Positions 7,121-16,004 are shown, counted from the first letter of the stretch. The stretch: DNA of 64,000 bases from JAAZCI01 sp046462535 (GCA_046462535.1 JBKGVF010000021.1:8989-72988), one strand, 5' to 3'. Notes: generated from the sequence alone by a model not told the origin. Numbers and translations: made by a program.

Positions 7121-8410
7121 CTACTCCTTAGGTAAAGTAATCTCATTAAAGAGATCAAAATACTCTGGCACAGTCTTATTAACACAGGCAGGATCATGTA
7201 TCTGTAGAGCCCCTTTAAAAGCACAAAGGGAGAAGCACATCGCAATACGATGATCATCATAGGTCTTTATTAACTGATTAGGGCGAATCTCCGCAAGTGG
7301 AGCTACCGTGATCCAATCACTCCCCGCCTCAACAGTTGCCCCTAACTTTCGTAGCTCAGTGACCATCGCCTCTATTCGATCAGTCTCTTTAACACGCCAA
7401 CTCCCAATATTACGGAGATGGGTCGGCCCCTGACAAAAGAGGGCCATAGTAGCTAAGGTCATCGCCGCATCAGGAATATCATTACAATCTAAATTGATCC
7501 CTTTTAATGGCCCATTCGGTTTTTTAACGCGAATACTCTCCTCTCTCCACTCTACAATCGCCCCCATCTGCTCTAAGACCGTCGCAAAGGCTTTATCACC
7601 CTGAATACTGCTCCTCCCTATCCCTTCAACTGTAACGTCGCCTGCAAGCGCTCCTGCGGCTAAAAAGTAAGAGGCACTCGATGCATCCCCCTCAACCACT
7701 AAACGGCCTGGTGAACGATAGGTCGCCTCTTTAGGAATAATATAGGTCTGGTCTGCCTGCTCCTCCACCGTAATACCAAATTGAGCTAAGGCCTTCAGGG
7801 TAATATCAATATAGGGTTTTGAGATTAAAGGTCCATCAATCTGAAGAATGCTTCGCTGATTTAACATAGGTAATGCCATCAGCAGGGCCGTTAAGTATTG
7901 ACTAGAGACCGATCCCTTCACCATTACTTTATCGTTAGTAATGGTTGCAGGACGAATGGTTAATGGGGGATAACCCTCATCACCATCATATTGAATATCT
8001 GCCCCCATCATCTGTAGCGCATCGACTAGATCCCCAATTGGGCGCTCATGCATTCGTGGGATCCCTCTTAATTGATAATTCCCCCCATTAAAGGCTAATG
8101 CTGCCGTTAAGGAGCGAAATGCTGTTCCTGCATTACCTAAAAAGAGCTCCCCCTCTCTATTAGGAAAGGAGCCTGAAGAGCCCTTAATAAAGTAACGCTC
8201 CTCCTCTTTACGCCAAGAGACCCCTAAGGTTACAAGAGCCTCCTTCATGCGCTCAGTATCATCACTCTCTAAGAGATTTATGATCTCTGTCTCTCCATCA
8301 GCTAATGCACTTAAAAGAAGGTAACGGTTTGATATACTCTTCGATCCTGGCAAAACCACTCTTCCAAATGCCTGTTCTCTCTTCTCTAATCGTAATTGAT
8401 TACTCTCCAC
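7121..8410 (-). CDS. aroA: 3-phosphoshikimate 1-carboxyvinyltransferase (EPSP synthase)
   Basis: Sixth step of the shikimate pathway: joins PEP to shikimate 3-phosphate. Motifs in order: LPGSKSISNRYLLLSALADG (residues 21-40), GNAGTAFRSLTAALA, the arginine segment GIPRMHERPIGDLVDAL, SSQYLTALLMALP, and the C-terminal KETDRIEAM and DDHRIAMCFS. Length 429 is standard. It is a class I enzyme. The gspG-like gene follows almost without gap, an unusual partner. Confidence 0.96.
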   Translation of the reverse strand: MESNQLRLEKREQAFGRVVLPGSKSISNRYLLLSALADGETEIINLLESDDTERMKEALVTLGVSWRKEEERYFIKGSSGSFPNREGELFLGNAGTAFRSLTAALAFNGGNYQLRGIPRMHERPIGDLVDALQMMGADIQYDGDEGYPPLTIRPATITNDKVMVKGSVSSQYLTALLMALPMLNQRSILQIDGPLISKPYIDITLKALAQFGITVEEQADQTYIIPKEATYRSPGRLVVEGDASSASYFLAAGALAGDVTVEGIGRSSIQGDKAFATVLEQMGAIVEWREESIRVKKPNGPLKGINLDCNDIPDAAMTLATMALFCQGPTHLRNIGSWRVKETDRIEAMVTELRKLGATVEAGSDWITVAPLAEIRPNQLIKTYDDHRIAMCFSLCAFKGALQIHDPACVNKTVPEYFDLFNEITLPKE

Positions 8411-8506
8411 GCCTCTTACCTACTTAACTCATCAAAAGTCATCTTAAATAGCTTCTAAATTGGATAGTCTACCAGCTTTCTAGAGAGAAATTTTCCTAAA
8501 TCCTCC

Positions 8507-8536
8507 AGAAAAAAGGCCCCTATTGATGGAGCCTTT
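8507..8536 (-). terminator. Terminator of the amino-acid binding protein gene
   Basis: On the minus strand AAAGGCTCC pairs with GGGGCCTTT (one wobble) and is followed by a T-run. Confidence 0.7.
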
Positions 8537-8576
8537 CTAAATCTGCTTTAACTAATTTTCATCAGCCTATAGGTTG

Positions 8577-9341
8577 TTACTCTGCACCATAGACATCATA
8601 ACCAAAATGTTTCTCCTGAATCTCATGGTAGCTCTTATCTTCTCTCGATTCTAAGATCGCTCGGTTGAATGCTTCTCGTAACTCGTTCTCCCCTTTACGA
8701 ACGCCAACACCAACCCCTTCACCAAACCAACGCTCATCGGTAAACTCAGGGCCGATAAACTCTAAAGTCTCACCATACTCCTTCTGAAGATAACCAGTAT
8801 CTACAGCAACTACATCAGCAAAGATTAGATCGATACGGCCTGAATCTAGATCGAACATACCATCATCTAAATTACGATAACTACGAATTGTCGCGATCTT
8901 TTTAAAATTATCATTCATATAAGTCTCATGAATGGTACCGCTCTGAACTCCGATAACTTTCCCTTTTAATCCCTCTTCAGAGATCTCTATCTTACTCCCT
9001 TTAGGAACGGTAAAGCGTGCTGGTGTCTGATAGTACTTATTAGAGAAGTCGATCGCCTCTTTACGAACATCAGTAATAGACATTGAAGCTAAAATCGCAT
9101 CGATTCGTTTTGAGTTTAATGAAGGGATAAGGGCATCAAAATCTGTTTGAACAATAACACATTCACGCTCCATCTTTTCACAAAAGAGATTCGCTAAATC
9201 TACCTCAAATCCTGCTAATGAGCGATCTGGAGTTACATAGCTAAAAGGGGGATAAGCACCTTCGATTCCAATTTTAAGGGGCTCATCTGCCAGTGAGAGA
9301 GAGAAAAGAAGGGTGGTAGTCATTAATAAACGCTTGAACAT
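8577..9341 (-). CDS. Periplasmic polar amino-acid binding protein (ArgT/HisJ family)
   Basis: A short signal peptide (MFKRLLMTTTLLFSLSLA, cleaved before DEP) is followed by an SBP family 3 fold: LKIGIEGAYPPFSYV, GFEVDLANLFCEKM, DALIPSLNSKRIDAILASMS and GVQSGTIHE. It probably delivers lysine, arginine, ornithine or histidine to an ABC permease that is not in the window. The frame opens further upstream, but AGGAG five bases before ATG 9341 and the signal peptide fix the start. Its promoter region lies beside DnaA-box cluster 2. Confidence 0.88.
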   Translation of the reverse strand: MFKRLLMTTTLLFSLSLADEPLKIGIEGAYPPFSYVTPDRSLAGFEVDLANLFCEKMERECVIVQTDFDALIPSLNSKRIDAILASMSITDVRKEAIDFSNKYYQTPARFTVPKGSKIEISEEGLKGKVIGVQSGTIHETYMNDNFKKIATIRSYRNLDDGMFDLDSGRIDLIFADVVAVDTGYLQKEYGETLEFIGPEFTDERWFGEGVGVGVRKGENELREAFNRAILESREDKSYHEIQEKHFGYDVYGAE

Positions 9342-9429
9342 AGTAACTCCTAATTTGATGAGTTGGGATCTATTTTTATTCTTATAATAATTCCTTTTAA
9401 TAATAATAGAAGATGATGATAATGCCAAG

Positions 9430-9563
9430 TTATCCACAATTTTTTGTTAAAGAGCACTATTTCGCCCCTTTTGCCCCCTTTTTCCTGTCGATAAAAGGGG
9501 GGAGTAATTTTTGGAAGGGAAATGGCATAACTTTCCTGGAAAAGCATCCACAAGTTATCCACA
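9430..9563. other. DnaA-box cluster 2 in the 9342-9709 gap
   Basis: Two exact TTATCCACA boxes, 9430-9438 and 9555-9563, in the same orientation. A weaker GCATCCACA lies at 9544-9552. The gap contains no credible gene; an open frame across it has no ribosome site. The rest is AT-rich promoter DNA for the binding-protein gene and the brnQ terminator. Confidence 0.6.
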
Positions 9564-9628
9564 AATTAGAGAAGACCTTCTACACCGAGTCCTGTTTAAA
9601 AGTGGTTTAAGTTGATGTTATTAAAGAG

Positions 9629-9664
9629 AAAGAGAGCTACCTACCGAAGTAAGTAGCTCTCTTT
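9629..9664. terminator. brnQ terminator
   Basis: Twelve-base-pair stem AAAGAGAGCTAC/GTAGCTCTCTTT, followed on the minus strand by a T-rich tract. It lies 45 bases after the brnQ stop. Confidence 0.8.
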
Positions 9665-9709
9665 AATTGAAGATCAGCTATTCTCTACCCGATATATCTA
9701 TCAGATAAA

Positions 9710-11038
9710 TTATAAGGTGGAGAGTTTCCGATGAATCTCGATTAAGTAGCCAAAGAGTAAACCTATAGCAAAGAAGAAAATAGCTGGGATCATCCACTCC
9801 ATAGAGGCATTAGCAAGGGGGAAGCGAGCTAAAAACTCAGCTAAGACCACACTCTCAGTATATTGATTAAAGACTGAAAGGATACTGATAATGATGGTGC
9901 TTACCATTGGTAGTTGAAGGGCTAAATTAGGCATCCCTTTTAACGATTTATCGATAAAGATCAGAGCAATCATTACGATAGTAATCGGATAGATCACCAT
10001 TAAAACGGGAACAGCCCCTGAGATAATCTTTGTTAGCCCCTGACTTGCTAAGATAAAACTAATTAATGTGAAGATAATTGCATAGATACGGTAGGAGATT
10101 TTTGGAAAGATCTCATTAAAGTAGCTACTAACCGCCACAATAAGTCCTATAGCAGTTGTTAAACAGGCTAAACTGACGATTAATCCTAATAGGAAGCGTC
10201 CTCCAGAGCCATAGGTTAGAAGGGCCACACCATTTAAGATAGCGGTACCCATATTACCTGCTTCTGCTCCTAAGGGATAATGGTTCCCAATCCACCCTAA
10301 GGAGAGATAGACCAACCCTAATCCCACACCAGCAATAATTGCCGCGATTGAGGCCTGCTTAAAGATCTCTCCTTGACTCTTCAGCCCTGTCGCTTTTACA
10401 GCATTCAGAACAATAATAGAGAAGGCTACAGCGGCAATAGTATCCATTGTCTGATACCCCTCAACAAATCCTTTAAAGAAGGGGGCTGCTGCATAATCAG
10501 GATCAACAGCAGTAATGGGGGTATCTAACAGAATAAATGCATAGATAATTAAAGCGACAATCGTAACTAATAGAAGTGGCGTTAAGATCTGCCCAATCCG
10601 ATCCACTAACTTTGTCGGGTTAAGGGCGAGGAGAAAGACAATAATAAAGTAGATGCCAGAAAAGAGGGTGATAATCCCACTACTTGGCTCCTCCTCCGCT
10701 GAGAGCTCTAAAAAGGGGAGAATACTCATCTCAAAAGCAACCATGGATGTTCTTGGTATCGCGAAGAATGGACCGATGGTTAAGTAGATGGTCACCATAA
10801 ATAGAAGCGCAAAGAGCGGATGAATTCTGCGAGCATCGGTTCTAAATCCTTCATTTGAGAATGAGCCCGCAATAACACCCACTAATGGGAGTCCTACACC
10901 AGTGACAATAAAGCCTAAAATTGCTGGGGTAAAATTGCTACCACTTAATTGACCAACAACAGGGGGAAAAATTAAGTTACCAGCCCCAAAAAAGAGGGCA
11001 AATAACATAAAACCAATGAATAAGGTTCGTTTATGCAT
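9710..11038 (-). CDS. brnQ: Branched-chain amino-acid:cation symporter
   Basis: A 442-residue membrane protein with about twelve hydrophobic segments and the LIVCS family N-terminus: GFMLFALFFGAGNLIFPPVVG. It imports leucine, isoleucine and valine with sodium or protons across the inner membrane. The internal segment TMDTIAAVAFSIIVLNAVK is characteristic of the family. It stands alone, bounded by its own terminator and by the long DnaA-box-bearing gap upstream. Length is typical of BrnQ. Confidence 0.93.
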   Translation of the reverse strand: MHKRTLFIGFMLFALFFGAGNLIFPPVVGQLSGSNFTPAILGFIVTGVGLPLVGVIAGSFSNEGFRTDARRIHPLFALLFMVTIYLTIGPFFAIPRTSMVAFEMSILPFLELSAEEEPSSGIITLFSGIYFIIVFLLALNPTKLVDRIGQILTPLLLVTIVALIIYAFILLDTPITAVDPDYAAAPFFKGFVEGYQTMDTIAAVAFSIIVLNAVKATGLKSQGEIFKQASIAAIIAGVGLGLVYLSLGWIGNHYPLGAEAGNMGTAILNGVALLTYGSGGRFLLGLIVSLACLTTAIGLIVAVSSYFNEIFPKISYRIYAIIFTLISFILASQGLTKIISGAVPVLMVIYPITIVMIALIFIDKSLKGMPNLALQLPMVSTIIISILSVFNQYTESVVLAEFLARFPLANASMEWMIPAIFFFAIGLLFGYLIEIHRKLSTL

Positions 11039-11710
11039 AATGTGATTCTCAAAATCTCGAAAGTAAGTAAATAATAATCACAACTCTTTTTGGATCACAA
11101 AAAAAGTGATGATGAGCTAGAGAACCTGGGTAAGGTTATATCAACCACAAATATTGTTTGAGGATCGCTCAAACCTTTTTAGAGAATTTTGTTCTTTTTT
11201 TTTTGGGTCAATATTTTTATTGTCTATAAATAAATCCTAGAGCGCAAACTTTTTGGAAAAAAGTTCACATTCTCTGATTTTGATTAAGAGAAATTCCTAT
11301 TCTTAATCTTCTCTTATATATAAAGAGATGATGATGAGAAAGGGGGTTTATCCACAAAAAAGTAGGAGAAACCAGACAAAACAAGGGTTTAGATAAAGAA
11401 GGGTTGTGGATAAGTAGAGAATAAGCCTTTTTATGGAGGGTTGGATATCTCAAAGCCCCATTTGTTAACAGGTTATCCACAAAATAGTCGCCTATTTATG
11501 GGGATAATTATCAAAAGCTGTGGATAACTTGAGGTTTTTCACTCAATTTAGAGCTCTACTCTCACTGAAGGAGAGGGTTTGAATTGTGGAAAAGATGTGA
11601 ATCAATTGTAACGATCTCTCTGAAAGAATAAAAAAATCCCCCACGGTTGGTGGGGGATGAGTTAAAGCAAGTGCTCAATAATCTAAAATAACTGAAGATA
11701 ACCGCTTTTC
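11039..11710. other. Candidate replication origin (DnaA-box cluster 3)
   Basis: This 670-base gap has no gene. It carries exact DnaA boxes at 11348-11356 and 11473-11481 (plus strand) and 11405-11413 and 11519-11527 (minus strand), and one-mismatch boxes at 11499-11507 and 11585-11593. A strongly AT-rich, T-tract-containing stretch at about 11176-11237 could unwind. Sample G/C counts change sign near here: + strand C exceeds G in lines at 3-9.3 kb, while G exceeds C in the rdgB-folK lines. This makes it the best oriC candidate of the three clusters. dnaA and gidA, the usual neighbours, are absent, so the call rests on sequence alone. Confidence 0.5.
11631..11658 (-). terminator. folK-rdgB terminator
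   Basis: Stem ATCCCCCAC/GTGGGGGAT with a four to five base loop; the minus strand continues into seven T residues. Confidence 0.88.
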
Positions 11711-12319
11711 TTAATTGGGGTAGCGTTCATTTAAGAGGGTAAGAAGTTTCTTCACCCCTTGAGCACGGTGGGAGACTCTCCCCTTCTCCTTTGATGAGAG
11801 CGCAGCAAAGCTACGTTTGAGGGGAGGATAGTAGAAGAGTGGATCATAACCAAATCCTCCATCACCATCAGGTTCGGTAAGGATTGTGCCACGACATATC
11901 CCTTCAGCGACTAAAGGTTGTGGGTCGTTAGGATGTTCGAGATAGATTAAGAGAGCAACAAAGTAGGCAGAGCGTTGATCTCCAGTAAGATCTGCCATCT
12001 GTTGCAGGAGGTAGAGATTATTACTCCGATCATCCCCTAAACTAGAGTAGCGTGCCGAGTGGATGCCAGGTGCACCGTTAAGATGGGGGACGACTAATCC
12101 TGAATCATCGGCAATGGTAGGGTAACCACTTAAAGTAGCAGCATGGCGCGCCTTAATGAGTGCATTCTCGAGAAAGGTGAGCCCCTCTTCTGGGGGATTG
12201 GAATCAATATTGAGCTCTTTAAGGGAGAGAATATCGACACCACTAGGTGCTAAAAGCTCCTTAAATTCCTTAATCTTACCACTATTATTACTGGCTAATA
12301 ATATCTTTTTAGGGATCAT
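11711..12319 (-). CDS. rdgB: dITP/XTP pyrophosphatase (RdgB/Ham1)
   Basis: Hydrolyses non-canonical purine triphosphates (dITP, XTP) to monophosphates, keeping inosine and xanthine out of DNA. Family motifs are intact: SNNSGKIKEF, the catalytic TFLENALIKARHA, ADDSGLVV, GAPGIHSARY, GFGYDPLFY and SHRAQG near the C-terminus. Length 202 fits. The ATG overlaps the folK stop by four bases, so translation is coupled. Confidence 0.95.
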   Translation of the reverse strand: MIPKKILLASNNSGKIKEFKELLAPSGVDILSLKELNIDSNPPEEGLTFLENALIKARHAATLSGYPTIADDSGLVVPHLNGAPGIHSARYSSLGDDRSNNLYLLQQMADLTGDQRSAYFVALLIYLEHPNDPQPLVAEGICRGTILTEPDGDGGFGYDPLFYYPPLKRSFAALSSKEKGRVSHRAQGVKKLLTLLNERYPN

Positions 12320-12801
12320 AGAGGCTCCTTAAGTTTAATAACATCTGTCGGATTGAGGTGCGAGATGAGGCTCTGAATAGCTCGTCCTGAGGGCAAGATG
12401 AGGTGAGGCGCAATCTCTGCTAATGGAATTAATACAAAGGCGCGTTGCTCCATTTCAGGGTGGGGTAGGGTTAATGTATCACTTTGAATTTGAATCTCCT
12501 CATACATAAGTAGATCGATATCTAAGGTGCGAGGCCCCCAATGAGTTGTACGATGACGGTGGTGAGCAGCTTCGATCGCTTGAGTTTCCGCTAGAAGTGC
12601 GTGTGGTGATAGGGTTGTGGTAATTTTTGCGGCTAGATTGAGAAAATCCGGTTGCTTAGGACCAATTGGTTTAGTCCGATAGAATGAAGAGCTCTCTAGC
12701 TCTCCAATCTCTGGATGCTCCTTTAGATTTAAGAGAGCAGATTTGAGTTGTTGATAGGGCTCCCCTATGTTCGCCCCAAGTGAGAGATAAACTGTCTTCA
12801 T
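12316..12801 (-). CDS. folK: 2-amino-4-hydroxy-6-hydroxymethyldihydropteridine diphosphokinase
   Basis: Transfers pyrophosphate from ATP to the pterin in folate synthesis. Visible: LSLGANIGEPYQQLKSAL at the N-terminus, FYRTKPIGPKQPDFLNLA, the ATP/Mg motif WGPRTLDIDLLMY (about residues 88-100), and LPHPEMEQRAFVLIPLAEIAP. Length 161 is standard. First gene of a two-gene operon with rdgB, an unusual but simple pairing. folP is not nearby. Confidence 0.95.
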   Translation of the reverse strand: MKTVYLSLGANIGEPYQQLKSALLNLKEHPEIGELESSSFYRTKPIGPKQPDFLNLAAKITTTLSPHALLAETQAIEAAHHRHRTTHWGPRTLDIDLLMYEEIQIQSDTLTLPHPEMEQRAFVLIPLAEIAPHLILPSGRAIQSLISHLNPTDVIKLKEPL

Positions 12802-12950
12802 AAAATGTTTTTATAGCTCCAATGCAAAGATAGTGCTTGATTAAATGGTCGCATCAGCGTAATGTTGAGTCAGTTCCCCACAAGTGGTGGTGAACGTTTT
12901 TTAGATTATATGGCATAGCGCCATAATTGTATTATTATTTGAGGTTTTTT

Positions 12951-13154
12951 ATGCGTACTGGAACTGTTAAATGGTTCAATGAATCCAAAGGATTCGGTTT
13001 TATTACTCCTGAAGATGGTGGCGATGATGTATTTGTACACTTCTCTACAATCCAAGGAGACGGATTTCGTACTTTAGCTGAAGGGCAAAAAGTCGAGTTT
13101 GAAGCTAAAGAGAGCGATCGCGGCATGCAAACGACCGTTTGTGTACCTGCTTAA
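12951..13154 (+). CDS. Cold-shock domain protein (CspA family)
   Basis: A 67-residue single-stranded nucleic-acid chaperone of OB fold. Both RNA-binding motifs are present: RNP1 as KGFGFITP and RNP2 as DVFVHFS. ATG 12951 is chosen because the family starts right before GTVKWFN and GAGG lies seven bases upstream; an earlier TTG would add eight unlikely residues. It is monocistronic with its own strong terminator at 13228-13262. Which paralogue it is cannot be said. Confidence 0.95.
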   Translation: MRTGTVKWFNESKGFGFITPEDGGDDVFVHFSTIQGDGFRTLAEGQKVEFEAKESDRGMQTTVCVPA

Positions 13155-13227
13155 GACGTAAACTTGATTCAAAAAATGATTCGATGATCTTCAATTAAGT
13201 AATATCATCATTCATTACCAAATAATT

Positions 13228-13262
13228 AACCCCTCTTAATTTAAGATTAAGAGGGGTTTTCT
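13228..13262 (+). terminator. Cold-shock gene terminator
   Basis: Thirteen-base-pair stem AACCCCTCTTAAT/ATTAAGAGGGGTT with a five-base loop and TTTTCTTATT after it. Confidence 0.9.
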
Positions 13263-13301
13263 TATTGTTCGGAAAAATGACTCAGCTAGAGTCTTTTTAG
13301 A

Positions 13302-13342
13302 GGAGAGAAAAAGAAGCTTATCTCCAGAAGAGATAAGCTTCT
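13302..13342 (-). terminator. icd terminator
   Basis: Thirteen-base-pair stem, AGAAGCTTATCTC (13312-13324) with its complement at 13330-13342. The minus strand then runs into TTTTTCTC. Confidence 0.85.
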
Positions 13343-13374
13343 AATTGACCCTAGATGATTAGAGTGAATGACGA

Positions 13375-14628
13375 TTACATATTCTCAATCATCACATCAC
13401 CAAACTCAGAGGTAGAGACCTCTGTGGCATCATCCATCATGCGAGCAAAGTCTCCTGTCACACGCTTAGAGGAGATTGCTCCATTGAGAGCCTTAATAAC
13501 GACATCAGCAGCCTCTGTCCACCCTAAGTGGCGTAACATCATCTCTGCTGAGAGGATCATTGACCCAGGGTTTACAATATTCTTCCCAACAATATCAGGA
13601 GCTGTTCCATGGGTTGCTTCAAAGATAGCAATTGAATCAGAGAGGTTCGCACCAGGAGCGATACCAATACCGCCTACTTGGGCAGCAAGTGCATCAGAGA
13701 TGTAGTCACCATTGAGATTCATAGTAGCGACAACTGAGTAGTTCTCAGGCTCTAAAAGAATTCTCTGCAGGAAAGCATCGGCGATACTATCTTTGATGGT
13801 AATGGTATTTCCAGTTTTAGGATTTTTGAAAGAGCACCAAGGACCACCATCGATTTCAGTTGCACCAAACTCCTCTTTTGCAAGGTTGTAACCCCAATCA
13901 CGGAATCCACCCTCTGTAAATTTCATGATATTCCCTTTGTGAACTAAGGTTACATTGGGTTTATCATTATCAATAGCATACTGAATCGCTTTTCGAACAA
14001 GACGCTCAGTCCCTTCTTTTGATACTGGTTTTACTCCAATCCCTGAGCTCTCTGGGAAGCGAATATTGGTAACGCCCATCTCATTTTGTAAGAAGTCGAT
14101 AACCTTTTTCACCTCTGCAGAGCCTGCCTCCCACTCAATTCCGGCATAGATATCTTCAGAGTTTTCACGGAAGATCGCCATATCGGTCTTTTCAGGATTC
14201 TTTAGTGGTGAAGGAACTCCCTGGAAGTATTGTACAGGACGGAGACAGAGGTAGAGATCTAACTGTTGTCGCATCGCTACGTTTAATGAACGAAAACCGC
14301 CACTAATTGGGGTGGTTAATGGCCCTTTTATAGAGACGACATACTCTTTTAAAGCATCCATAGTCTCTTTAGGAAGCCACTCATCGGCACCATAGATCTT
14401 TGTTGATTTTTCACCAGCGTAGATCTCCATCCAAGAGATCTTCTTCTCACCGTTATAAGCCTTCTCAACAGCAGCATCAATCACCTTCTTCATTACTGGG
14501 GTGATTTCAGCGCCAACGCCATCACCCTCAATAAAAGGAATAATGGGATTGTTGGGTACGTTAAGCGATGAATCTGCATTGACGGTGATCTTTTCACCTG
14601 CAGGAATTGAGATATGTTGATAACTCAT
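13375..14628 (-). CDS. icd: Isocitrate dehydrogenase, predicted NAD-dependent
   Basis: TCA-cycle enzyme converting isocitrate to 2-oxoglutarate. The whole protein aligns with E. coli Icd: substrate loop SGGFRSLNVAMRQ (the serine phosphorylated by AceK in E. coli), IFRENSEDIYAGIEW, MNLNGDYISDALAAQVGG, and the C-terminal SEFGDVMIENM. The cofactor segment reads HGTAPDIVGKNIVNPGS. E. coli has Lys344 and Tyr345 here, which grip the NADP 2'-phosphate; this protein has Asp345 and Ile346, the pair found in NAD-specific relatives, and Gly392 replaces Tyr391. AAAGGAG decides ATG 14628 over a GTG one codon earlier. Confidence 0.95.
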   Translation of the reverse strand: MSYQHISIPAGEKITVNADSSLNVPNNPIIPFIEGDGVGAEITPVMKKVIDAAVEKAYNGEKKISWMEIYAGEKSTKIYGADEWLPKETMDALKEYVVSIKGPLTTPISGGFRSLNVAMRQQLDLYLCLRPVQYFQGVPSPLKNPEKTDMAIFRENSEDIYAGIEWEAGSAEVKKVIDFLQNEMGVTNIRFPESSGIGVKPVSKEGTERLVRKAIQYAIDNDKPNVTLVHKGNIMKFTEGGFRDWGYNLAKEEFGATEIDGGPWCSFKNPKTGNTITIKDSIADAFLQRILLEPENYSVVATMNLNGDYISDALAAQVGGIGIAPGANLSDSIAIFEATHGTAPDIVGKNIVNPGSMILSAEMMLRHLGWTEAADVVIKALNGAISSKRVTGDFARMMDDATEVSTSEFGDVMIENM

Positions 14629-14686
14629 CACGAAGCTCCTTTAGTTGTAATTTATTTTAAATTTAAACGCTTGTTATTATAACAAG

Positions 14687-15604
14687 TTAATTTGTTTTAA
14701 TTAATCGCTTTGCACCAATAGAGGTTCCATTGTGCGGTGCGCCGATACCGAGGAAAGTCCCATCATCACAGTAGAGTCGGTATTGCTCTTCTGTTAAGGG
14801 ATGTTGTATAGGAATACGCTGACCATAGAGAAGCCTTTGACTCTCCTCTTGAGAGAAGAGTAATTTAGGAAGATCTACGACCGCTTGATCAATCGGTTGA
14901 AGCAGATGATCTAAGTCAGCCCCCTCCCCTTGCGCCTCTAACTCTGAGAGTGTCACCATCTGTGGACGCTCAAAAGGGGTGATGCTGATGCGTCTTAACA
15001 TAGTTAGATGCCCAACACTCCCTAAGGTCTGGGCTAGATCTTCAGCAAGAACTCGCACATAGGTCCCTTTTGAGCAACGTACCGTTGCAGTAAAGTGCAG
15101 CTCATCGAAGTGATCTAACGTGAGGGAGAAGAGGGTAATCTTACGGGCTTTTCGCTCTACCTCCACCCCTTTACGTGCTAATTGATAGAGCCGCTCACCA
15201 TTATGGTGAAGGGCCGAATACATAGGGGGGATCTGTTCGATTGGGCCGAGAAACTGCTGAAAGAGTGACTCAAGTCTCTGCTGCGTTAATGGTGGAATAG
15301 GGGCTTTTTCTATAATAGTGCCCTCTGCATCACCACTATCAGTCTTAATCCCTAGTCGGCAGGTAAATTGATACTCTTTATGATTATTCAGTAGTTGACC
15401 ACTAAACTTAGTCGCTTCACCAAAACAGATAGGGAGTAACCCTGTCGCCATGGGATCTAATGTACCTGTATGCCCAGCCTTCTTAGCTGCAAATAGATGG
15501 CGAATCTGCTGTAACGCTCGGTTACTACTTATCCCTTTAGGTTTATCGAACAGCAAAATACCGTCTAGATGACGGTATTCTTTTCTACTCTTTTTCTGGC
15601 TCAT
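14687..15604 (-). CDS. truB: tRNA pseudouridine(55) synthase
   Basis: Makes pseudouridine 55 in the T-loop of tRNAs. Motif I LLFDKPKGISSNRAL and the catalytic segment GHTGTLDPMATGLLPICFGEATK (Asp in TLDPMA) are clear, followed by YSALHHNGERLYQLAR and KGTYVRVLAEDLA; the C-terminal PUA-like part is present. ATG 15604 (MSQKKSRKEY) overlaps the rbfA end by 20 bases; a longer frame upstream lies inside rbfA. Here the operon ends; the rpsO-pnp that usually follows is replaced by icd. Confidence 0.95.
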   Translation of the reverse strand: MSQKKSRKEYRHLDGILLFDKPKGISSNRALQQIRHLFAAKKAGHTGTLDPMATGLLPICFGEATKFSGQLLNNHKEYQFTCRLGIKTDSGDAEGTIIEKAPIPPLTQQRLESLFQQFLGPIEQIPPMYSALHHNGERLYQLARKGVEVERKARKITLFSLTLDHFDELHFTATVRCSKGTYVRVLAEDLAQTLGSVGHLTMLRRISITPFERPQMVTLSELEAQGEGADLDHLLQPIDQAVVDLPKLLFSQEESQRLLYGQRIPIQHPLTEEQYRLYCDDGTFLGIGAPHNGTSIGAKRLIKTN

Positions 15605-15983
15605 AGTCAGTATTGTATTGCTCCGCTTTCGCCTCATCTGATTGAATCGCTTGAGAGATGAGGGCACTCATCTTATTGCTCCGCTCTAATAGATCATCAT
15701 AGAGGAAGAAGAATTGTGGGATGGTATGGAGGCGGAGAACTCTGCCTAGCTGCCGTCTAAACTCTCCCCCATACTCCTCAAGGAGTGCAATAATCTCATC
15801 CCGCTCCTCTTCTGGTCCAAGATAGGTGACATAAACCTTCGCGTGGGAGAAGTCCTTCACCATATCCACATCCGTCACTGAGATCATCAGTGCTCGAGGA
15901 TCATGAATCTCTTTGCGAATTAAGAGGGAGAGCTCCTGCTTTAGTTGCTCATCAATACGTTTTACACGAGAATAGTTCGCCAT
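15585..15983 (-). CDS. rbfA: Ribosome-binding factor A
   Basis: A KH-like protein that binds the 30S subunit during 16S rRNA 5' end maturation and cold adaptation. The N-terminus SRVKRIDEQLKQELSLLIRKEIHDPR and the core VTDVDMVKDFSHAKVYVTYLG are diagnostic, with the FRRQLGRVLRLHTIPQFFF strand after them. Length 132 fits. Lies between infB and truB as in most proteobacteria. Confidence 0.95.
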   Translation of the reverse strand: MANYSRVKRIDEQLKQELSLLIRKEIHDPRALMISVTDVDMVKDFSHAKVYVTYLGPEEERDEIIALLEEYGGEFRRQLGRVLRLHTIPQFFFLYDDLLERSNKMSALISQAIQSDEAKAEQYNTDYEPEKE

Positions 15984-16004
15984 TTTTTACCTCTCTTTCT
16001 CTAC

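Noticed and set aside
9413..9610. Open frame of 65 codons across DnaA-box cluster 2
   Set aside because: No convincing start signal and no family-like sequence.
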